Assembly: GCF_024612015.1 (NCBI RefSeq)
Contig: NZ_CP102512.1
Span: forward strand, 558,001 to 622,000
DNA: 64,000 bases
Direction: 5' to 3'
From: Streptomyces sp. CA-210063
Lineage (GTDB): Bacteria; Actinomycetota; Actinomycetes; Streptomycetales; Streptomycetaceae
Notes under the pieces: model-generated
What the model saw: the letters and a program-made list of their open reading frames with translations, nothing else
Told to the model about the DNA's origin: nothing
The model's database searches: none
In this document: one piece after another, positions 16,780-25,492 of the stretch
Layout of the letters: each line of letters starts with the position of its first letter
How positions within the stretch are numbered: position 1 is the first letter of the stretch
Position numbers and translations under genes: made by a program

Positions 16780-17406
16780 CTAGGCGGTCCGTCGTTTGTG
16801 CCGGCCGCGCAGCGCCTGCAGCGGCGGATACAGCCATTTCTTCAAAAATCGCTGGAGTCTCGGCATGAGAATCCAGGTGACGATGGCTGTCACGGACAGA
16901 CACAGCAGAAGTGTACGGAAAAGCGGATTCAGGTCGTTGAGATAGGGAAGTATCGCCAGGTTGAACAAGAGCACGGGCGGGAAGACCGCGCTCATATTCA
17001 CCAACCACAGTTTCCATTTCGGGGGTGGCCCCGGAGGGACGGCCGGCGCCGGGGCCCGGGAGGTCTGGGAGTCGAACCAGGCCTTGGAACCCGTGATGCT
17101 CCGGCGGCCGGTCTCCCGGGCCAGTCCTTCGGCACGGGCCGACCATTGCGCCCAGACCAGGGAGTTCTCCCAGGTCCGGGCCGAGTCCTCGCTGTCGAAG
17201 CGGTAGACCACATGCCACTCCGCCTCTCCGTCGACGAGTACGCCACCCCCCAGAAAACCCGGCTGCTGCGCACTCGTACGCAGCGCGGCCCACCCCCATG
17301 AGTGGAAGTCGGCCTCGCGCCCCGGCACCACGTGGTACGCGACGGTGACGGTAACGGGAATCCTGCTCACGCCGTCGAATACGCGAGCAAGCAAGGCCCC
17401 GTTCAA
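16780..17406 (-). CDS. ABM-domain protein with two C-terminal membrane segments
   Basis: About 208 residues. The N-terminal half ([20 protein letters not shown] ... GFLGGGVLV ... WHVVYRFDS) looks like an antibiotic-biosynthesis-monooxygenase ferredoxin-like domain. After a Pro-rich linker, two hydrophobic helices (about residues 135-158 and 164-187) and a basic tail follow. Such ABM-membrane fusions are known in bacteria but without defined roles. It is the first gene of the PABA operon, 30 bases before pabAB. The start is uncertain: TTG 17406 has a GAGG too close to it; TTG 17394 or GTG 17370 are alternatives. It could be an oxygenase or a structural partner of the flavin enzyme. Confidence 0.7.
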   Translation of the reverse strand: MNGALLARVFDGVSRIPVTVTVAYHVVPGREADFHSWGWAALRTSAQQPGFLGGGVLVDGEAEWHVVYRFDSEDSARTWENSLVWAQWSARAEGLARETGRRSITGSKAWFDSQTSRAPAPAVPPGPPPKWKLWLVNMSAVFPPVLLFNLAILPYLNDLNPLFRTLLLCLSVTAIVTWILMPRLQRFLKKWLYPPLQALRGRHKRRTA

Positions 17407-17597
17407 ACCTCAACGAAACATTTTCAAGGTGTCCGGATCGTGCGACTATGGCACCTTCATCCGCCTTGGCTCCTTCTGTCGAGGGGTACGGCCGGGTAAC
17501 TTCCGGCAATTCCCGGAAGCGGTTGCCCGGCAGTGCGATAAAGGCGCACCATCGCCATCGGGCTCCGCATGAAAACGCAAGAAAGCAAAGGAGAGCC

Positions 17598-18377
17598 ATG
17601 TCCAGGTACGACTGGGATATGAACCACGAGGGAATCGAACGGGCACGCGCCGCGATCGAACCCGTACGCAAGGAAGTCACCGCACACCCGATCTATCAGC
17701 GCATCAACAGCCGTGCTGACATGGCGGTGTTCATGGAGCACCACGTATTCGCGGTGTGGGACTTCATGTCGCTCCTCAAATCCCTTCAGCGGGACCTGAC
17801 CTGTGTGGACGTCCCCTGGGTGCCGCGCGGGTCCGAGGTGAGCCGGCGGCTCATCAACGACATCGTGCTGGTCGAGGAGAGCGACGAGCTGAACGGCGGG
17901 TTCACCAGTCACTTCGAGCTGTACCGGTCGGGCATGGGCGAGGCCGGGGCGGACACCTCCCGCCTCGACACCTTCCTCGGGCTCGTCGGCGAGGGCCACG
18001 AGGTGCCCGCGGCGCTGCGCGTCGCCCAAGTGCCCGGCCCTGCGGCCGAGTTCGTCGGTACGACCTTCGAGATCATCGGGGAGCGGCCGCTGCACTGCCG
18101 GGCCGCGGCCTTCGCGTTCTCCCGGGAGGACCTGATCCCCGACATGTTCGACCAGGTCATCAAGAAGGAGGGCACCGAGCGCTTCCCGCTGTTCTGCGAC
18201 TACCTCGCGCGGCATATCGAGGTGGACGGGGAGGAGCACACGCCGATGGCGATGGCCATGGTGGCGGATCTGTGCGGGGGTGAGGATGCGCGGTGGCAGG
18301 AGGCCGTGGAGACGGCGACGCTCGCGTTGGAGGCGAGGTCGCGGTTCTGGGACGGGATCGTCGCGGCGATGGGGTGA
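17598..18377 (+). CDS. DUF3050 haem-oxygenase-like (HDO-type) protein
   Basis: A 259-residue all-helical protein of the DUF3050 family. It has the pattern expected of haem-oxygenase-like diiron proteins: acidic and His residues in [22 protein letters not shown], and the late D-x4-H-x6-H helix in [18 protein letters not shown]. Relatives in this fold (UndA, SznF, RohS, BesC, CADD) use iron and oxygen for N-oxygenation, decarboxylation or C-C cleavage. The ribosome site AAAGGAG precedes ATG 17598. It is divergent from the PABA operon, sharing the 17407-17597 promoter region, so it may act on the PABA-derived intermediate, for example as an N-oxygenase. Function is inference. Confidence 0.75.
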   Translation: MSRYDWDMNHEGIERARAAIEPVRKEVTAHPIYQRINSRADMAVFMEHHVFAVWDFMSLLKSLQRDLTCVDVPWVPRGSEVSRRLINDIVLVEESDELNGGFTSHFELYRSGMGEAGADTSRLDTFLGLVGEGHEVPAALRVAQVPGPAAEFVGTTFEIIGERPLHCRAAAFAFSREDLIPDMFDQVIKKEGTERFPLFCDYLARHIEVDGEEHTPMAMAMVADLCGGEDARWQEAVETATLALEARSRFWDGIVAAMG

Positions 18378-18437
18378 GTGGAGCGCCGTTCGGCTGCGGC
18401 CGTTGGTCCACTGCCGGTGGTTCGTTACCGTGCGATC

Positions 18438-19010
18438 ATGTCAACCTTCATCCAGCAACTCCCGGCGCTGATCGGCGTGGTGATAGGCGCGCTCGGCTCG
18501 TATCTGGTGATGATGCGGGGCGAGCAGATCCGGTTCCGCCGTGAGCAGGCCGCGCGTTGGGAGGAGCGGCGGCTCACGGTGTACGCCGACTGGGCGCGGG
18601 CCCTGAAGCAGTCCGTCACCCTGACCTACCGGGTCGCCTCCCACCTCGGCAACGACCCGCATCCCCACCCCCTGTCGCCCCAGGAGGCCGCGCCCCTCAT
18701 GGCGGAGGCGACGGTCGCCCGGGACCCCTCCGGTGAGGCGCTTCTGCTCCTCGGCAGTCCCGAGGTGGTGGAGAAGGCCCGGGCCTGGGTCGTCACGGTG
18801 ATGGAGATGGAGGAGTTCCTGCGTGCCGAGACCCGGGATCCGGGCGCCTGGCAGGCCCTGCTGGAACGGCAGCGCGCCTGCCGGGACGGTTACTACACGG
18901 CGGTACGGGAGGATCTGGCGCTCCCGCCCGGCCACTCGGCACGCTGGCAGCTGCCGGTGACATCGACGCCGACGCCTCCGTCGACGCCGACGCCGACGCA
19001 TGGCACATGA
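18438..19010 (+). CDS. Hypothetical membrane-tethered protein (190 aa)
   Basis: A 190-residue protein with one N-terminal hydrophobic helix (about residues 7-26, LPALIGVVIGALGSYLVMM) followed by a basic, helical cytoplasmic-type region (RFRREQAARWEERRLTVYADWA) and a Pro/Thr-rich tail. Proteins of this layout are common in Streptomyces and have no known role. It follows the DUF3050 gene by 60 bases, so it may be co-transcribed, but I see no functional link. Confidence 0.65.
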   Translation: MSTFIQQLPALIGVVIGALGSYLVMMRGEQIRFRREQAARWEERRLTVYADWARALKQSVTLTYRVASHLGNDPHPHPLSPQEAAPLMAEATVARDPSGEALLLLGSPEVVEKARAWVVTVMEMEEFLRAETRDPGAWQALLERQRACRDGYYTAVREDLALPPGHSARWQLPVTSTPTPPSTPTPTHGT

Positions 19011-19017
19011 ACCCGGC

Positions 19018-19932
19018 TCACCGGTATCCGGTCGTGTCCGCCGGCTTGCCCGCGTCCTGGACCTCGACGAGGTAGCGCCAGGCATCGGGCCGGCTGCCGT
19101 CGAGGTCGGTGAAGCCGTAGGTCCGGGCGAGGGAGCCGCTGGAGAGGGAGTCGCCGTTGAAGCGGGCGACTTCGGGGTCGGCGGCGAGGGCGGCGACGGC
19201 CCGGCCGACGTAGCGGGGGGTCTCGGAGATGGCGAAGTGGGGTTCGCGGTCGAGGGCGTCACGCCAGTTGTCCTCCGTGACACCGAAGCCGTCGAGCATC
19301 ATCTCCGAGCGGAGCCAGCCGGGGGTGAGGGCGACGGCGGTGGCGCCACGCGGGCCGAGTTCATGGCCGAGGGAGAACGCCATACGCAGGACGGACGATT
19401 TGGCGAGGTCGTAGAAGAAGGAAACCCGGTAGTTGGCCCCGTTGTACTCGGCCGTGCCGTCGGTCATCTCCACCACCAGGCCGCCGGGGTGGCGCAGCAG
19501 CAGGGGCAGGGCGAAGTGGTTGGTGATGGCGTGGGTCTCGACGGCGAGCCGCAGCAGCCGTAGGCCGTTGTCGAGGTCGTGCTCCCAGACCGGGCTGTCC
19601 CACGCGAAGAGCTTCTCGCCGCCCCAGATGTCGTTGACGAGGACGTCGAGTCGGCCCTCCTCGTCGGCGATCCGGTCCACCAGGGCCCGGACCTGGGCCG
19701 GTTCGAGATGGTCGGTGGGTACGGCGATGCCTTTGCCGCCCGCTTCCGTGACCAGGTCGGCGGTGTCCTCCAGGGTCTCCGGGCGGTCGTACTCCGACCG
19801 TCGCTCCCGTGTGGAGCGCCCGGTCACGTACACCGTCGCCCCGGCCGCCCCCAGCTCCACGGCGATCCCGCGGCCCGCTCCGCGCGAGGCCCCCGCGACC
19901 AGTGCGACCTTGCCCTGCAGCGGCTTCGACAT
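19018..19932 (-). CDS. Short-chain dehydrogenase/reductase
   Basis: A 304-residue SDR with the cofactor loop ALVAGASRGAGRGIAVEL, an NNAG-like motif altered to LVNDIWGG, and the catalytic Y-x-x-x-K in SFFYDLAKSSV. TGRSTRERRSEYDRP after the second strand resembles the NADP-preferring SDR group found with that extended arm. The substrate is unknown. ATG 19932 has a strong AGGAGG site. It is convergent with the hypothetical gene and probably monocistronic. Confidence 0.87.
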   Translation of the reverse strand: MSKPLQGKVALVAGASRGAGRGIAVELGAAGATVYVTGRSTRERRSEYDRPETLEDTADLVTEAGGKGIAVPTDHLEPAQVRALVDRIADEEGRLDVLVNDIWGGEKLFAWDSPVWEHDLDNGLRLLRLAVETHAITNHFALPLLLRHPGGLVVEMTDGTAEYNGANYRVSFFYDLAKSSVLRMAFSLGHELGPRGATAVALTPGWLRSEMMLDGFGVTEDNWRDALDREPHFAISETPRYVGRAVAALAADPEVARFNGDSLSSGSLARTYGFTDLDGSRPDAWRYLVEVQDAGKPADTTGYR

Positions 19933-20080
19933 GTCCGACCTCCTGTGCGTACGGGTGCCGCCTTGGCGACACCGGGTGCGTTTCGCGTCTTCGACACGAA
20001 GGGTGTCGTGGAACCCGGACATCTTGTGTCGGGTTTTTTGGGCTGCGCCCAAGGGCTCGGTCACTTTGACGAGAGGGCGC

Positions 20081-20135
20081 CTGCGGGTTGTCTGTGGCTT
20101 GTCGCGCAGTTCCCCGCGCCCCTTGAGGGCGGGGC
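20081..20135. repeat. Interspersed repeat copy 3
   Basis: CTGCGGGTTG, then GTGGCTTGTCGCGCAGTTCC and CCGCGCCCCTT. The same words in the same order occur at 51601-51672. It lies in the 245-base gap between the SDR gene and the MBL hydrolase; the rest of that gap shows no other element. Confidence 0.7.
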
Positions 20136-20177
20136 CCGGCTGCCATGCCTTCTCGGCAGCCGGGCGCCCCATGGTTG

Positions 20178-20807
20178 TCAGTGGCCGCGCGCGATCCACT
20201 CCTCCAGATGCGGAGCCTCGGCTCCGATCGTCGTGCTGTCGCCGTGGCCCGTGTGGACGGTCGTGTCGGGCGGGAGGGCGAGGAGGCGGTCGCGGATGGA
20301 GTCGATGATCGTCGGGAAGTGGGAGTAGGAGCGGCCGGTGGCGCCCGGGCCGCCGGCGAACAGGGTGTCGCCGGTGAAGACCGTGCCGAGGCCCGGGTCG
20401 TACAGGCAGACGGCGCCCGGTGCGTGGCCGGGGGTGTGCAGGACGGTCAGGTCGGCTCCGGCGGCCTCGATGACCTGGCCGTCGGCCAGCCAGTGGTCGG
20501 GCAGCCGGTCGGGGTGGGTCTGCTTCCAGAGCGGCAGGTCGTCCGGGTGGAGCCAGATCGGCGCGCCGGTGCGCTCGGCGAGGGCGGGCGCGGCGTCGAT
20601 GTGGTCGTTGTGGGCGTGGGTGCAGACGATCGCCGACAGTCTGCGGTCGCCCACCGCCTCGGCGATGGCTTCGGCGTCGTGGGCGGCGTCGATCACGATG
20701 ACCTCGCGGTCGTCGCCGACGAGCCAGACGTTGTTGTCGACGTCCCAGGTGCCGCCGTCGAGGCTGAACTGGCCCGAGGTCACGAGGTGTTCGATGCGGG
20801 CGGCCAT
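20178..20807 (-). CDS. Metallo-beta-lactamase-fold hydrolase, likely thioester hydrolase of mycothiol formaldehyde oxidation
   Basis: A 209-residue MBL-fold enzyme with the di-zinc motif CTHAHNDHIDAAPAL, then LHTPGHAPGAVCLY and the Asp of VFTGDTLFAGG. It resembles glyoxalase II-type thioester hydrolases. Its ATG overlaps the stop of the S-(hydroxymethyl)mycothiol dehydrogenase gene by one base, and this pair is recurrent in actinomycetes. The likely role is hydrolysis of S-formylmycothiol to formate and mycothiol. Specificity is inferred from context. Confidence 0.85.
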   Translation of the reverse strand: MAARIEHLVTSGQFSLDGGTWDVDNNVWLVGDDREVIVIDAAHDAEAIAEAVGDRRLSAIVCTHAHNDHIDAAPALAERTGAPIWLHPDDLPLWKQTHPDRLPDHWLADGQVIEAAGADLTVLHTPGHAPGAVCLYDPGLGTVFTGDTLFAGGPGATGRSYSHFPTIIDSIRDRLLALPPDTTVHTGHGDSTTIGAEAPHLEEWIARGH

Positions 20808-21895
20808 CAGAGGGTCACCACCGAGCGCAGGACGTCGCCGCCGTGCATCCGCTCGAAGGCCTTCTCCACGTCGTCGAGTCCGATGGTCTCGGTGACGAAC
20901 GCCTCCAGGTCCAGGCGGCCCTGGAGGTAGAGGTTGATCAGCATGGGGAAGTCGCGGTCGGGCAGGCAGTCGCCGTACCAGGAGGACTTCAGGGCGCCGC
21001 CGCGGCCGAAGACGTCGAGGAGCGGCAGTTCGAGCTTCATCTCCGGGGTGGGGACGCCGACGAGGACGACCGTGCCGGCCAGGTCGCGGGCGTAGAAGGC
21101 CTGCTTGTACGTCTCCGGGCGGCCGACCGCCTCGATGACGACATCGGCGCCGAAGCCGCCGGTCAGCTCACGGATCGCCTCGACGGGGTCGGTGTCCTTG
21201 GAGTTGACGGTGTGGGTGGCGCCGATGCTCTTGGCGGTGGTGAGTTTCCGGTCGTCGATGTCCACGGCGATGATCTTCTCGGCGCCGGCCAGCCGGGACC
21301 CGGCGATGGCCGCGTCCCCGACGCCGCCGCAGCCGATGACGGCGACCGTGTCGCCGCGGCCCACGTTGCCGGTGTTGATCGCGGCACCGATGCCCGCCAT
21401 CACCCCGCAGCCCAGCAGACCGGCGACCGCCGGGGCGGCGGCCGGGTCGACCTTGGTGCACTGCCCGGCGGCGACGAGCGTCTTGTCCGCGAAGGCGCCG
21501 ATGCCGAGCGCGGGCGACAGCTCCTGGCCGGTCGAGGCGAGCGTCATCTTCTGCTCGGCGTTGTGCGTGTTGAAGCAGTACCAGGGGCGCCCGCGCCGAC
21601 AGGCCCGGCAATTGCCGCACACCGCACGCCAGTTGAGAATCACGAAGTCGCCGGGGGCGACGTCCGTGACGCCCTGGCCGACCGACTCCACCACACCGGC
21701 CGCCTCATGGCCGAGGAGGAAGGGGAAGTCGTCGCTGATGCCGCCCTGCTTGTAGTGCAGATCGGTGTGGCACACCCCGCACGCCTGCACCTTCACCACG
21801 GCCTCCCCCGGCCCCGGGTCCGGTACGACGATCGTCTCGATCCGCACCGGTTCGTTCTTGCCCGGTGCGATCACGCCGCGGACTTCCTGCGCCAT
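20807..21895 (-). CDS. mscR: S-(hydroxymethyl)mycothiol dehydrogenase
   Basis: A 362-residue zinc alcohol dehydrogenase of class III type adapted to mycothiol. It has the catalytic zinc region [17 protein letters not shown] and [12 protein letters not shown], the structural zinc Cys cluster [15 protein letters not shown], and the NAD-binding [12 protein letters not shown]. The [19 protein letters not shown] stretch is typical of the mycothiol enzyme. It oxidises the formaldehyde-mycothiol adduct to S-formylmycothiol. ATG 21895 has GGAAGGG upstream; longer starts up to 22012 run through the promoter region. Confidence 0.9.
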   Translation of the reverse strand: MAQEVRGVIAPGKNEPVRIETIVVPDPGPGEAVVKVQACGVCHTDLHYKQGGISDDFPFLLGHEAAGVVESVGQGVTDVAPGDFVILNWRAVCGNCRACRRGRPWYCFNTHNAEQKMTLASTGQELSPALGIGAFADKTLVAAGQCTKVDPAAAPAVAGLLGCGVMAGIGAAINTGNVGRGDTVAVIGCGGVGDAAIAGSRLAGAEKIIAVDIDDRKLTTAKSIGATHTVNSKDTDPVEAIRELTGGFGADVVIEAVGRPETYKQAFYARDLAGTVVLVGVPTPEMKLELPLLDVFGRGGALKSSWYGDCLPDRDFPMLINLYLQGRLDLEAFVTETIGLDDVEKAFERMHGGDVLRSVVTL

Positions 21896-21939
21896 GGTGA
21901 ACCCTTCCGTCGATCCGAGATGGGACGGTCTCCCGCCCC

Positions 21940-21961
21940 TGGTCACCCTACGGAGTGACCA
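21940..21961. promoter_or_regulatory. Inverted repeat upstream of the mycothiol dehydrogenase gene
   Basis: TGGTCAC at 21940-21946 and GTGACCA at 21955-21961, spacer of eight bases. It sits 45 bases before the mscR start and could be an operator; no regulator is encoded next to it. Confidence 0.4.
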
Positions 21962-22012
21962 GCGAGTAGGGCCTCCGGTGGGTGTCCTTCGTGGTGCACC
22001 CGACCGGGTCAA

Positions 22013-22028
22013 ATACCCCCCCGGGTAT
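22013..22028. promoter_or_regulatory. CsoR/CstR-type operator 1
   Basis: ATACCC and GGGTAT half-sites separated by CCCC. This is the layout of CsoR-family operators. It lies 78 bases before the persulfide dioxygenase start. Confidence 0.7.
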
Positions 22029-22048
22029 ATCTGCTACCGTTGCACATA

Positions 22049-22062
22049 TACCCCCGGGGGTA
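22049..22062. promoter_or_regulatory. CsoR/CstR-type operator 2
   Basis: Perfect palindrome TACCCCCGGGGGTA, 44 bases before the persulfide dioxygenase gene, with flanking A/T extending the ATACCC...GGGTAA pattern. Two sites in tandem suggest cooperative repression. Confidence 0.75.
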
Positions 22063-22105
22063 ATTTCCAGGGGTCACACGCATCGAAGAGGAGAGGAGCG
22101 CTGCC

Positions 22106-23527
22106 GTGTACTTCGTCGACACCATCGAGGTGCCGGGGCTGGGCAACCGCAGCTATCTGGCGGGCGGTCCACGCGGGGCCGTGGCGGTCGATCCGCCGCG
22201 TGACATCGACCGGATGATCGCGGCCGCCGCCCGGCGGGGCGTACGGATCGCGTACGTCGTCGAGACGCACGTCCACAACGACTACGTCACCGGCGGCCTG
22301 GAACTGGCCCGGCTGACCGGCGCCGCCTACCTGGTGCCCGCCGGAGCGCGGGTCGCCTACGCGCGGGTGCCGGTGCACGACGGCGACACGGTGCAGATCG
22401 GAACGGATCTCACACTGCGCGCGGTCGCCACGCCCGGGCACACCCCGCATCACACGGCGTACGTCCTGGAGGAGAGCGGGGTGACGGTGGCCGCGTTCAC
22501 CGGCGGCTCGCTGCTCATCGGCACGGTCGGACGCCCGGATCTCGTCGAGCCCCGGCTCACGGGTGAGCTGGCCCGCGCACAGCACGCCTCGGCGCACCGG
22601 CTGGCCGAAGGGCTGCCGGAGTACACGGCCGTCCTGCCCACGCACGGCTTCGGCAGCTTCTGTTCCGCCGGGCGGCCGACGGGCGACCGTACGACCATCG
22701 GGCAGGAGCGGGTCACCAACGAGGCCCTGATCAAGGACGTCGAGACCTTCGTGGCCGAACTGCTGGCCGGCCTCGACGACGTACCGGCGTACTACGCCCA
22801 CATGGGCCCCGCCAACGCGCGGGGACCCGCGCCGGTGGATCTGACGCCGCCGGCCCCGGCCGGCGCGGGGGAGATCGCCGCGCGGCTGGCGGCGGGCGAG
22901 TGGGTCGTGGATCTGCGCCACCGGGTCGCGTTCGCCGAGGGGCATGTCGCCGGGGCGGTGAACTTCGAGGCGGAGGGGCAGCTCGCCACGTATCTCGCCT
23001 GGCTGCTGCCGTGGGGCAAGCCGGTGACGCTGCTCGCCGACTCTGCGGAACAACTCGCTGAAGCGCAGCGGGAGTTGGTGCGCGTCGGCATCGACCGGCC
23101 TGCCGCCGCGGCGACCGGCTCACCCGCCGACTGGCTGCGCGAGGGCGAACGTGCGCGCTCCTTTCCGCGCGGGACCTTCGCCGGCCTGGCGAAGGCCGAC
23201 GAGAACGACGGGATCGTGATCCTCGACGTCCGCCGCGCCGCCGAGCGCGCCGCCGAGGGCCACATCGCGGGGTCGGTCCACATACCGGTGCACCAGCTGC
23301 GCGACCGGCTCGGCGAGATACCCGACGGCACGGTGTGGGTGCACTGCGCCGGAGGCATGCGCGCCGCCATCGCCGCGTCGCTCCTCGACGCGGCGGGCCG
23401 GGACGTCGTGGCGGTGGACGACGGCTTCGGGGCGGCGGCCGAGGCGGGGTTCCCCATGGCGCACACCACCCCGGCGCGGGACGCACCCCTCGCCGCTTCC
23501 GCACCGACCGGTGTCCCCGCGGCATGA
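22106..23527 (+). CDS. cstB: CstB-type persulfide dioxygenase fused to two rhodanese domains
   Basis: A 473-residue protein. The N-terminal MBL-fold persulfide dioxygenase (about residues 1-230) has the iron motif ETHVHNDYVTGG (His55, His57, Asp59) and the ATPGHTPHH loop. The middle rhodanese-like domain (about 245-335) lacks an active Cys; its loop reads LLADSAEQ. The C-terminal rhodanese (about 360-450) has active Cys414 in HCAGGMRA. This order matches Staphylococcus aureus CstB, which converts low-molecular-weight persulfides to thiosulfate. It likely detoxifies sulfide-derived persulfides of mycothiol. GTG 22106 has GAGGAG upstream. Its stop overlaps the TauE/SafE start by 4 bp. Confidence 0.9.
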   Translation: MYFVDTIEVPGLGNRSYLAGGPRGAVAVDPPRDIDRMIAAAARRGVRIAYVVETHVHNDYVTGGLELARLTGAAYLVPAGARVAYARVPVHDGDTVQIGTDLTLRAVATPGHTPHHTAYVLEESGVTVAAFTGGSLLIGTVGRPDLVEPRLTGELARAQHASAHRLAEGLPEYTAVLPTHGFGSFCSAGRPTGDRTTIGQERVTNEALIKDVETFVAELLAGLDDVPAYYAHMGPANARGPAPVDLTPPAPAGAGEIAARLAAGEWVVDLRHRVAFAEGHVAGAVNFEAEGQLATYLAWLLPWGKPVTLLADSAEQLAEAQRELVRVGIDRPAAAATGSPADWLREGERARSFPRGTFAGLAKADENDGIVILDVRRAAERAAEGHIAGSVHIPVHQLRDRLGEIPDGTVWVHCAGGMRAAIAASLLDAAGRDVVAVDDGFGAAAEAGFPMAHTTPARDAPLAASAPTGVPAA

Positions 23528-24279
23528 CGACCCTCGTTCTCGCCCTGCTCGCCGGGGGCGTGATCGGGCTCTCGCTCGGGGCGCTGGGCGGCGGCGGGAG
23601 TGTGCTCGCCGTACCGGCGCTGATCTATCTGCTCGGCTTCAGCCCGGGCGCGGCGGCGACCTCCAGCCTGGTGATCGTCGCGCTCACCTCGGCGACCGCG
23701 CTGGCCGCGCACCTCCGGGCGGGCACGGTCCGTCTGCGCGGCGGGGCCCTGTTCGCGGCGGCCGGTCTGGTGCCCGCGGCGCTCGGGGGCGCACTGTCGG
23801 CGGGTCTGCCGTCCACTCTGCTGACGGGAGCCTTCGCCCTGGTCGCGGGAGTGGCCGCCTACCGGATGCTGCGCCCCTCGGGCACCCGGCGGGAGGAGTC
23901 GACCGTGCGGCCGAGCCGGGTGGCGCTGTCCGGCGCGGGGCTCGGCGGGGTCACCGGTGTCCTCGGGGTGGGCGGCGGCTTCCTCGCCGTACCGGCCCTG
24001 GTGAACGTGGTGGGCCTGCGCATGCGCGATGCCGTCGGCACCAGCCTGCTCGTCATCACCGTGAACTCGCTGGCCGCGCTCGCGGCCCGGACGGGTGCGG
24101 CCGAACAGCTCGACTGGGCGGTCGTCGCGCCCTTCGCCGGGGCCGCGATCCTCGGTGCCTGGGACGGCAGGCGGCTGGCCGCCAAGGTCACCGGGGACAC
24201 CCTCCGGCGGATCTTCGCCTGGGTGCTGCTGGCCGTGTCCGCGTTCATGCTGATCGACGCGCTGGCATCACTCGGCTGA
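23524..24279 (+). CDS. TauE/SafE-family sulfur anion exporter
   Basis: A 251-residue membrane protein with about eight hydrophobic helices and the two Gly-rich family repeats, GLSLGALGGGGSVLAVPAL near the N-terminus and GVTGVLGVGGGFLAVPALV in the second half. The family exports sulfite or related anions. ATG 23524 overlaps the persulfide dioxygenase stop (ATGA), so the two are translationally coupled. It likely removes sulfite or thiosulfate made by the dioxygenase. Confidence 0.9.
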   Translation: MTTLVLALLAGGVIGLSLGALGGGGSVLAVPALIYLLGFSPGAAATSSLVIVALTSATALAAHLRAGTVRLRGGALFAAAGLVPAALGGALSAGLPSTLLTGAFALVAGVAAYRMLRPSGTRREESTVRPSRVALSGAGLGGVTGVLGVGGGFLAVPALVNVVGLRMRDAVGTSLLVITVNSLAALAARTGAAEQLDWAVVAPFAGAAILGAWDGRRLAAKVTGDTLRRIFAWVLLAVSAFMLIDALASLG

Positions 24280-24349
24280 GCCACGGACCGGCCACCGGAC
24301 CCGCCCGGCCGGCGGCAGAACCCGCCCCCACGCTCCCGACCCGTCCCCC

Positions 24350-24652
<303 letters not shown>

Positions 24653-24656
24653 CTAC

Positions 24657-24672
24657 ATACCCTTGGGGGTAT
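24657..24672. promoter_or_regulatory. CsoR/CstR-type operator 3
   Basis: ATACCC-TTGG-GGGTAT, centred between the divergent repressor (start 24643) and membrane rhodanese (start 24709), so one site can control both and give autoregulation. Confidence 0.75.
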
Positions 24673-24708
24673 TTTACCGCCCCCCTCAGGAAAGGATCGC
24701 AGTCCAGC

Positions 24709-25293
24709 ATGTCCACTCCTCGTACTCCCCTCACCCCGCGCGCGCTCGGTATCGAGCAGGCCCGCGAGCGGCTGTCCGAACTGATCGTCGTCGATGTCCG
24801 TACGCCCGGCGAGTACGCCTCCGGGCATCTGCCCGGCGCCCTGAACGTCCCGCTCGACCAGCTGGAGCGCGCGCTGCCCGCGCTCAAGGAGTCCACCGCC
24901 GAACCGCTGATGGTCTGCCGGTCGGGTGCCCGGTCCGAGAAGGCGTGCCTGCTGCTCGCCGAGCACGGGGTCACGGCCGCCACGCTCACCGGCGGCACAC
25001 TCGCCTGGGCAGCCGGCGGCCATGAGCTGGACCGCCCGGCCGGCGGCGCCAGGGCCACCTGGGCGATGGAGCGTCAGGTGCGGTTCACCGCCGGCATGCT
25101 CGTCCTCGCCGGGCTGGGCCTCGGACTGCTGCACCCGGCCTGGCAGTTGCTGTCGGCGGGGATCGCGGGCGGTCTCGTCTTCTCGGCGCTCACCGACACC
25201 TGCGGCATGGCGGCGATCCTCGGCAGGCTGCCCCACAACCGTCCGCGCGCCGCGGATCTCGACGCCACGCTCGCCGCGCTCTCCGCCCGGTAA
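24709..25293 (+). CDS. Membrane-anchored rhodanese (YgaP-like)
   Basis: A 194-residue protein. Residues about 12-110 form a rhodanese domain with active Cys70 in MVCRSGARSE. Two hydrophobic helices follow (about 125-165, AGMLVLAGLGLGLLHPAWQLL and SAGIAGGLVFSALTD), corresponding to the DUF2892 membrane part of YgaP. It transfers sulfane sulfur at the inner face of the membrane. Its promoter overlaps the third CstR-type operator, placing it in the persulfide regulon. Confidence 0.9.
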   Translation: MSTPRTPLTPRALGIEQARERLSELIVVDVRTPGEYASGHLPGALNVPLDQLERALPALKESTAEPLMVCRSGARSEKACLLLAEHGVTAATLTGGTLAWAAGGHELDRPAGGARATWAMERQVRFTAGMLVLAGLGLGLLHPAWQLLSAGIAGGLVFSALTDTCGMAAILGRLPHNRPRAADLDATLAALSAR

Positions 25294-25492
25294 CCGGCCC
25301 CGGCGGGAGGCGCGGGCCACGACGAGCCCGCACCTCCCGCCGCTCCCTCCAGCGTATGAAGTCCCGTACGGCCTCGGCTGACGGGAAGCCCTGCCGGGCG
25401 GTTGAAAGTCGTTCCCGGTGCTCCTCACCTCCGACGTAGGCTGAGGCTCCGCGCCCCGTCCCCACTCCCCGACCGATCTGCCGAGGAGCCCC

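Noticed and set aside
19933..20177. Extended N-terminus of the SDR (longer in-frame start at 20199)
   Set aside because: The translated extension is from interspersed repeat copy 3; ATG 19932 has a strong AGGAGG site and starts directly at the Rossmann fold.
21896..22105. Riboswitch before the mycothiol dehydrogenase or persulfide dioxygenase
   Set aside because: The visible structure is explained by short palindromes typical of protein operators, and there is no multi-helix aptamer-like fold.
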